From Dreissena polymorpha (taxonomy: Eukaryota; Mollusca; Bivalvia; Myida; Dreissenidae): a stretch of 64,000 bases of DNA. Shown here piece after piece: positions 1 through 9,900 of this stretch (the stretch's first letter is position 1; each line of letters begins with the position of its first letter). The notes beneath the pieces were generated by a model. The model saw only the letters and a list, made by a program, of their open reading frames with translations, was not told the DNA's origin and did no database searches. Made by a program: the position numbers and the translations under genes. Where the stretch lies: assembly GCF_020536995.1 (NCBI RefSeq), contig NC_068359.1, forward strand, positions 75,867,116-75,931,115, given 5' to 3'.

Positions 1-885
1 AAAAACCAACAACAACGACAATCAATATTGTAAACGGTATTTTACATTTTTAGTTGCACAGGCCCTACAAACAAGCAATGTAGTGCCCGTATAAGGAACC
101 GATGGGATGTCCAACAATGTATAGTCAAACCAATTCGTTTTTCCAAATCGCACAGCCCTGCAGAACCGAAAGAACGGTATGCATTTTGATATTTATATTT
201 ACCCAATTTGATATTCAATTTGAGTTTGCATTGTTCACACCACTAAAATGATACAGTTAGAAGTGAAGTGTTTGTGATCATTTCGATTCGCATACGCTTG
301 ACGTTATATTTTCATAATATATAATAATGAATACGACTGTGAACATCCTTATTTAGTTATGCATTTGATCACTTTAAAAGATCCATTTCTTATTGACATT
401 TTGTAAAAAGTTGCATATTTCGCACAACAAACGATGAAAATGAAATGTTAAAATTTAAATAATTGGATTAAAAAGCAACATAAAGTATCGTAATGTTTGC
501 GAACAAAAGCATCTAAATTTCAGTTATGCATATAATAATGCAAGACATATTTCTTAATGACAATCAAAATTAACGAATAAGCAAATTGTCTATTCATCGA
601 TCCAACATATCGTGGTGGTTATTTTGTTTTCAAAATAATATGTGAAACATATTTGATTAATAATTGTTGTCAGATTGACTGCAAATTAAAATATGTGTTA
701 TTCATGAAGTAAAATTCCATCCCATCATTCTAAATATCAAATACAAATAATAATTCAGAAATCTGTTATGAAAAGGATTTACTCGTCCCCAGTATGTAGC
801 AATTTGTTTATAACAAACGTTTTAATGGATGGCAGAGTTAGTTCACTGTAAGTCTAAATAAAGTGGCTCATTTAACGTCTACTCG
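1..885. other. 3' flank of the membrane-protein gene; no gene seen
   Basis: AT-rich sequence with no convincing reading frame on either strand. On the minus strand an ATTAAA-type polyadenylation signal (plus-strand TTTAAT at 821-826) lies about 60 bases past the stop codon at 886-888 and could end that transcript. Confidence 0.4.
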
Positions 886-995
886 CTACGTGCAACAACA
901 GCATGTGTACGGTTGTTTGGATTGGAGCTCTGGGATCTGCTCGGGTTGTTCTATTATGTGGTCGATCCGTTTCAGATTCATTGTGTCACACCGGT
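886..995 (-). CDS. Membrane protein terminal exon
   Basis: Acceptor GTCAGTAAG, 35 full codons, stop TAG. It encodes MNLKRIDHIIEQPEQIPEL and ends YTCCCCT. Four adjacent cysteines at the very C-terminus of a membrane-protein tail could be palmitoylated; this is inference. Confidence 0.55.
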
Positions 996-3900
996 CTTAC
1001 TGACAATAACGTAGTGACGTCACCATTTATGTATAGAATGGTTTCAGATTAGTATTCAAGACTTGCCCATCGTGCGTTCAGGTTACAATATAGTAAAAGA
1101 TTTCCTACACAAATTCAATGTAAATGCAATAACTTTAACGAAAAATAAAGTCAAACTTTTGCGCATAGAGACCCTCATAACCATACCTTTTCTCGAAGAG
1201 CATTCCAAGCCGAATTGATTTAAGCAATAAAAAAGATAGGTCACGCGACATGTAAGAAAGAACTCGCCACGAATCAAAAGTCACTGTTTTACGGCCATCT
1301 ATTTACCGGCTTCTATCCAGTTCATGAGGGTTTCCCGCCATCTGTCAAAGTCTTATGTAGTCTCCAATCTTCAGATAAAAGAGTGAATTTCTAGTAAACA
1401 ACAATGTTTTCCCTGCCACATGCACACAGAAATATACTAAAATAAAGTCATGGCAAGTGACCCTACAGAGAACCGTGTCTTCAAATAAATGATGTTCATG
1501 TTTTTAGAGAGTATAGCATTGCACTCCAAAAAGATTTAGTATATTGTAACCTTCACGCACTCAGTACAAGTATGTCGTGGAATATCTCGCTTCGGTGTTT
1601 CTTGGGCGCCTCGTTGATAAAAACTCGCATGTATTGGTTAATTGTTTTTGCTTCAGCTCTCGCGTTGTAGAGCTTCTGTCGGCCTCTGTAATTTACTCAA
1701 TTAGACGATTTTGTCCCTTGGTTAAGAGCCCACGTGTTTTCGAGGTCCTAGGTGATGTGTGCAATATATGTTGCAAATGGATAGGTTTGCGCCTAGCTGA
1801 TTAGCCATGGTTATGATTATTTCGTCTGAGACCTCATCTCCAGTTTCAGGGACCCCAGTTACCCGTAGACAGTTTTTGAAGTTATATTGTTCGGCATGAT
1901 CAGCTTGCATTTGAAGCTCAAATATCTGTTCTTTGAGTGCATGGTTTTCATGTTGTAAGAAATTAATTTTACTGTTAATTGACTTATATATGCCATTGAT
2001 GACTTGAGGTATGAATGTTAGTACAACTGAGCTTACTATGACTTTTACGTCACCCTTCAACAGATAATGCAGTTTCCTTGAAATGACGTCTATGTCAGCT
2101 TCGCTCCGATGAAATTGATTTGTCGTTTCACTATCACTATTCTGCATAATAACTTAGTAAGAAAGTGTATTCTTGTTGTTGCCAACGATGATGTCAATGC
2201 TAGAAGTGAATAAATCGCGTTTATCCGGTCGTTTCCCTTGTATGGGAGTATAATTGCTATTCATTTCGAGGCTAATTATTTTAGCAAGTATAGATGTTCG
2301 TAACGGTCAAGCTGCATGAATGCGAGGAAAACGCGAAATGGACAGCATAAGTAAACACTTGTTATTGATTATCAAAGGACGGAATCTAGATTAGTTTTAT
2401 AAATGTATGCTTTGTATAGAAACAAATACCTTTGACAAACAGGTGAATAAGGTGTCCAAAAGAATATACTAATTATAATATCAAGGGGCACAATCTACTA
2501 GCATTATTTGCACATATCATTTTATAGACCTCAGAAGATACTAGTTAAGTCACATAATCCAATTATATGTGTATCATTTTTGTTTTGAAAAAGCTGCATA
2601 TTGGTTTTACAAAAAAACATAACGACAACTAGATCAGTTGTGTTTGAGTTCAAATACACAATCTATGCAAAAATATATGCCATTATCTCAGATAAATTAC
2701 AAATTCGTTTTGCAACGTTCAGAAATTTCAGACCACACATCAAATAAAATAATAATTGGTACTTAATTTCATTTTCAAACTTAGCCATTGTATACCATAC
2801 GTGCTTACATTTATTTTTTTTCTACTTGCATCAAACAAACCGTGTTTTTGATGAAATTGCGTTTTTGCAAGACGATGCGTTAACGATTCGTTTCCCATAG
2901 CCTGCTCTGTCACTGTATATTTATCAAGCATCGCGTAGTTGGATTTTTCCGTTTACACTCCGTTGTTGTGAAATAGTTCGTGTCTTTCGGATTCAGTGTT
3001 TGCTTTCTAACGTTTATGAAACACATAACTATATCACATTTACATTTAAAACAAATATGTTTCGTATGCGATCGAACTTATTTGACAGTTTTATGAAACA
3101 CATAACTATATCACATTTACATTTAAAACAAATATGTTTCGTATGCGATCGAACTTATTTGACATAAAGATATACTTCCAAAAGAACGAAATAAAAATGA
3201 TGACATCGAAGAGATGTTTATAGGACTCTATACTGAGTACTAAGTTCAATTATGCGTGTATGTAGACCTTACTATTGCTTACAGATGTAGATAATGTCAT
3301 CACACGAACAATCACGCATTAACTCATAAACGCTGACATGCTAGTTTGCGTACGCTTCAAGCACGTTTGTGTGCTATGGTATGCGTTGGGCCGAATTTCA
3401 TTGTAAGATGCTGAACCAATTTGTTACTTATCTTTATTCATTAACATAGCCTAGTAGTATGTGAAAATGCGAAGTAACGCTACATGCACGCACAGTTAAC
3501 TTATTGAAAACAAAGACAATACACATGCACTGGTCATATCCTATTTATTGGCAATCTTTACGTACAATACGTCCATAGTAACGCTAAATCAACTCATACG
3601 ATGGGCATTGGAACATTTTGCGCGTTACGCCAAATTCTTTGCTATAAGCAAAGAAAAAATCACGATGCCATTATTTTAATTTGTTTATTTATAGGTATTT
3701 TTGTATTTCCTTAAAATACAAATGGTTTACCAGATAATTCGCATCCAAGGGTAGTATATATATCTATAAAACCGTAAACGTTCGTACACTGTGTATTCAA
3801 GTTAATCATATACGTTATTTTAAAGTTTATATTGATTTCCGTCATGTTTTCAATGATTCTCGACATAAATAAAAACATAACATATTCTTGGTTTAATAAA

Positions 3901-6900
3901 CAAGACATTATTAATCACATAATGATTTTTTTGAAAACCACAATTACAAATAATTACACAATGTTGTTAAATATGATTGTCTTATTTTATAGAGTTTCAC
4001 TTTCTACGATTATAAACTTTAAAGAAATATGAAGTATGTGTTTAGTGCTACCTTGAATGGTTTACGAAAATGTATTTATATTATACCTTCTAAGTTTACT
4101 GCAATAAACAGCTAGGGCAATGACTACACCGAGTAACACCACCGAAGATTCCACTGAGGCGATAATTATTGTTTCTGAAATACACATAACTAGTGTTGGA
4201 GTAGTCCATGTGACCCTTAACTCTTGTGTCTGTTATGGTTTTTATTCAGCTAACCCGACATCCTGTGTTTCATATCAATTTGTACTTGCACCTGACTCTG
4301 GTCACAGCCTTAAGCAGCATTGATCTATACATTTATGAAAAGGAAAATGTGAACTATTGCATTTATATGTCAGCTATATTTTCACAAATGTAACTGATTA
4401 TAAAACATGTTTGGAATTTTCATTTTGTAAAAAATGAAAAATCTAAAATATATCGGTTGTCAGATTTTCCTATTTTAATTGATCCGTCCAATAAAACTGG
4501 GTTATTTAACTGCGTGGTGTACTATGCTGTTTTATATTTGGACTAGTACACAGCTGACAGACCACAGTGTACGAGCAGCTAGGCGACTTCAAATTGAATA
4601 CAAAGCTGTGCATGAGGTTTATTATATCGTGTTTACTTTATGTGAGTTATTTGCAATAGTCACGTTCAATTTATAAAACAGAGTCAGGTGCGTGAAGAGC
4701 GCGAGCGTTCAGTCAGTGACTTTTTTGTTATTTAAGCCGTAAATATCGTTGTTTTCGAGCAAAAGCGTCATCAGAGAATATTATGAAATAAATTTAAAGC
4801 ATATTAAAATATGTTATTAGTTAAGCATGTTTTTGCAGTTCTGCAGTATGTCAAGTTTCAAAGTCATGGAAATCCTTTTGGAATGATACCTTGTTTATTT
4901 GACATGTGTTGGTTTCCTCCATCGCAATTCGGCAGCATTGGATCCCAAAGCGAATCTATGCACTTAGAGTCATAACTTGGTATCTCTTTCGGTGCGATGC
5001 ATTCTACGTGAACCTAGGAAAGGATAAAATAACATAGGATATACAGTGACATTCAGTTTACTTGCCGATATTTTTGTCTAAACGCAAGGTCAATATACCA
5101 CTTCATCGGTATTTATCATACCACCGCATTGATATCTGCCTAATATAACGTTGCCTGATATATTTTTATATTATGGTCAACATGAAGTTGTTATCAGTCA
5201 TGTGTGAAGGATGGTCATATTACTCGGAATCAACTATAAAGTAATTATTTTTAGTAAAATCGAATCAGATTCAATAAAAGAAACATATTGATACCAAGAT
5301 GTAACAAAATGCAACACGAGCAGCAATCAAAGTACTGACAGTTCTGGTGTGACTATGCTTTTGAAGAGGATGGATATAAAAGCACCATTTTAAGTTTATC
5401 TACATCACCACAATTGTGTAATTTGTATTGCTTGTCATTTATTCGCATCCTTAATTTAAGATTTGGCACAGCTGCAGTGTACATAGACTTTTAGACAATC
5501 CACAGTTCTGTGTAAAACTTTATTAAGAACAATAGGCTTTTTGGCATATTTTTTTTGTACCAAACATTTTCGTATCCAAATTTTGTTCGTACCCAAAATT
5601 ATCGTAAATTTGTGTACGAAAAAAATACGGGTACAAGCAAGCCTCGCCGTTATATTATCTAAGCCTTGTCTGATATATTACAAAGACATTCGGCAGTAAC
5701 CTGTTATTCTCTATCTATGAAGTCAATCTTGTCAAACGTATTAATCTTAGAGATTTCCAAAGTTAAAAAAACGAATAATGCGATCAATTGCAATCATTTG
5801 TAAATCGGGGTCATCGTATCAAAGCGTATTGTGTAGAATCAACCCGCGATTCATGTTTTCTAATCGTATCTCCACGTTTCGGTTATCACAATCGATCTTG
5901 TGCAAGACAAAACGTCAGGTTATTCTTCGATCTTTTGCGATCTTAGAATACATGAAACGGACAATCATGTAATGACTATATAATTCTATTCCCTATTCCA
6001 GTCGTGGCACTTCGTTAAATCAATACATTTAAAGACAAATATATCGCACTCATAATCGAATCGTATCGTAACGGAGCACATCGATTCTTAATAAACGTAA
6101 GGTAACGTATCAACGTATCGAGGCCCAATTCTGGAATAATTCGAAACAGGACCACCGGACCGTCTTAAATAGTATCTGAACTGGAAATCAGACTTTATCA
6201 GATCGTGGCATCTGTTATTGTTCAATTGATAACAAATTGCACTTCAGCGCAAAGCAAGGAAGCCGAACGTCATATTTAAGCCTGAAATCTCAGAGAAATA
6301 TAATAGTGAAATGTGGCCAATCTCGTTTCGAAAAAAATAGTGCGAACTAATTTAAAATAAACTGCGTTTGTACATGCTTGTCAAGTTACATCCCTGAAGA
6401 AGCAATAATGTTTAGTTACGCACGACATAAATTACAAACATGCCAAAAGGGTGTTCAGTTCGAAATTCCCAACCAAATTATAGAGGTGCTCAAGTGCACA
6501 TAATGATTTATATGTTTGCAAAATTACATCACTTTAGTAGCATACAAGCATATAAGTCCAAACATGTATTTTTTATTTTGCAAAAAAGGATCATAACTGC
6601 GGTTTTGAATAAAGCAAATGTGAAAGTGCGTAAGTTTACATGCTCGTCAATATTCATACAATAGTCATACTTTTAGCAGAAATACGTTGTAAGTTAGGCG
6701 CGACAAAAAAAAATCCTTAAAAAATAATCTTGCTACATTATTTAGGAATATTCGGAATAAAAACGAAGCATTATAGTTAATTTATAAAAATATGTTTTGA
6801 AAAACTCCATTTTTCTACCAGAAATACTTTTAAGTGTGGCACACAAAAATCGAACAGACGGAAGAATGTACGATCGGACAACAGAAAGAATGTTGTGGTG

Positions 6901-9900
6901 CACGTGGCATTCACGTGAAGTCGTCATAAGAGCAGTTGAATATATTCATACATAAAAGTCAGCGCCAAATAACTGTAGTCAAGTTAATCACATGCAAAAA
7001 TCAACGCTTAATAGTTATATATATCAACGAAATTACGAAGTATTTCACTCTTATCTCAATTAGAATTATGATATTAGGAAGATGCTTAACATTAACGTTA
7101 AGTAGACCGTAGCGCTTACGAATGTTCCCGAGTTTACGTATTCCGTGGTTTGGCCAAATCCGTCCGCAGTGATGTTCGGTTTGAAGACATATCGGGTCCT
7201 GTCGAACACACACCGATCTAGATCAAAGCGGAAGTTGTTTGTTAATGCAGATATTAAGGCGTAAAGTCGAAAAGACTTGACCAAAGGAACGAATGCCTTA
7301 AAGGGACTGTCCAATGGATTATGGTTTGAACAAAACATAAAATTATTGTTTTAGATATTAAAAACGATTATCGCCTTTGATTTAAGGATATAAAAACTCA
7401 AAGCAGACAAAAGGAATTATAACACAAACCATAACATAAGCCCAAGCGGCTGGGAATTCCATATTATATTTCAAAAACGCCGTTCGACGTTTTTGACCTA
7501 AAAATAAATGTAGCTAAAAAATCAGCTGACAAGTCACGTGGTACATGGTACCGTCATTTATTTTTGGCATAGAAATTACATTATTTCTAAAGAAAGAGAT
7601 TTAGCTTGTTGAGCAAATAATTAATTTTCATTGAATATTTTTGATCAACCAATAAAATACACTTCATATTTAAATCAATATTTTTATTGGAAAATCACTT
7701 TTCACAAATACGAATATGCGGTCGAAAACTGAAAGCCATCAGAATTCAAGATGGTTCAGTTAAAAAAACCAGTGCTAGCGCTTAAAAAAGACTAAAAAAA
7801 CAAGAGATGCAAGGTACAGGTGTAATAAAAGGGAAAGGATACTAGACATTGGTATTCATTGTGAACGATGGAGAAGAGTTAAAGAAGCTACTGGGATTGA
7901 AAAGGACGATAAAATGATGGAAATATTGATCGATGCGTAAGTCTTCTTCATTTTCAGTTTGTGTGTCAAAGCAACTTTTCTATAAATTCCCGTTATTATT
8001 TTGCTACATAATGAACACGATTTGACTTAAACACACACACAAACCCTTTAAGTATAAAAGATGATTTCCAGTCGTTACACCCCCTGGACGTTACACCCCT
8101 AGTCTTTACACCCTCTAAGCATGCTAAGCCTGGACATTACACCCACCAAGATGTAAACATATCCTAGCGTTACCAGTTTCCGATAATTTAACAATAAAAC
8201 TCACCTTACAAAATTGTCTGTGTTTATTGTCGTCTTTTCTAAGGTGTGATCACACCTACCATGGGGCACACTTCACTTGATTAATGATGTTCCTGCTTTA
8301 ATGTGTGTCCAATGGGGGTCTGTCTAAGTGTTTTTTATTGTTTGTTTTTCTGCATGTCTGTCTTATTGATGTGCAGTGTTAATTAGGAAATAACAATTTT
8401 TTGGTGTGAAAAACATTGTTCTGTGATCTTTTCAAATTATTTGTAATTATCAAAGTGTAATAATAACACCTTAAATTAAAGGAGTTTGTTCACACCATTG
8501 TTATAAAAATTCATTTGAAAATGTTGTTGTTTGATTTTATGAATTCTAAAGAATGTTGCATCTTTATGTCCGGGCAAAAGAATATCAAAACATCAAAGGT
8601 AACAAAGTTAATAAGACAAATACTCAATGCAAATTGTTTTTACTCATTGTTCCCATATATACCAGAACAATTTTAGAGAATATCATACTATAGGTATACA
8701 CTGTTACTCTGTCAAAATGCCCCCAAAACAAATATTTTGGTGTATTGATTTAATTACATCATGTGGAAAGTTTGGAATCCTAATAATACTTTCTTATTTT
8801 TACATAAATTAAATTCAATTTAATGGTCTTATGGACAATACTGGGTAAAACTTGGTATCTGTGTTTTATCTGATTTACATTTTATTAACAAAAATATTAT
8901 TTATCTAAATATATGATATGATATGTAACAGAATGGTATTTATGCAGGAAAAGGGAAATGGGTAGAGACATGAGGGATTATACATGCAATATATATTTTT
9001 GTTATCATTCAAATAAATAAGTTGATCTTATGTTGCATTAAGACTCCTGCCCGAATTTAGTGTTTTAAATCATTGACACAGCTAATCAAATAGATATATA
9101 AATAGATAAGTGAAATACTATGGTTACTACAATAGTAATAAAACTTAAGTAACAGATGTGATACACTGAGATAAAGATATTGCCTTAGTCCTTATGTATT
9201 TGAGGCCGTTTCCATAAATAATAAAGAATTATTTCTTAAAGCTTTAAAATAAAAAGAAATGTATAAATTTAAGATTGAGTTTTGTATATTCTAAATATTT
9301 TTTTTATTTATTATTATTTTTATTTTATTTTCAAAGTTATTTCTGTCTGTATATTCCTGAAAAAAGTATTAATGATTTAGATGCATATTATTACATTTTG
9401 GTGAAATAAAAAAAATGTATAAATTTAAGATTGTGTTTTGTTTATTCTAAATATATTTTTTTATTTATCATTATTTTTATTTTATTTTCAAAGTTTGTTC
9501 TGTCTGTATATTCTTGAAAAAAATATTTATGATTTAGATGCTTATTATTACATTATGGTGTAATAAAAATAAATGTATATGAATTAAGATTGTGTTTTGT
9601 TTATTCTAAATATTTATTTTATTTATCTTTATTTTTATTTCTTCAAGTTTTTTTTGTCTGTATATTCTTGAAAAAAAGTATTTATGATTTAGATGCATAT
9701 TGTTACAGGCATTCTGGTGAAATAAAAATTAATGTTTTAAATGATGGCTGCTCAATTAAATAATTTGAGCAACCATTTATCTCATCAGTGTCATCTTACA
9801 TGACAAATCCAATTGGTGGTTCATAAGTTGATTACACCTTTCTAATCTAATAAATATCTTGGTGGGTGTAATGTCCAGGCTTAGAGGGTGTAAAGACCAG

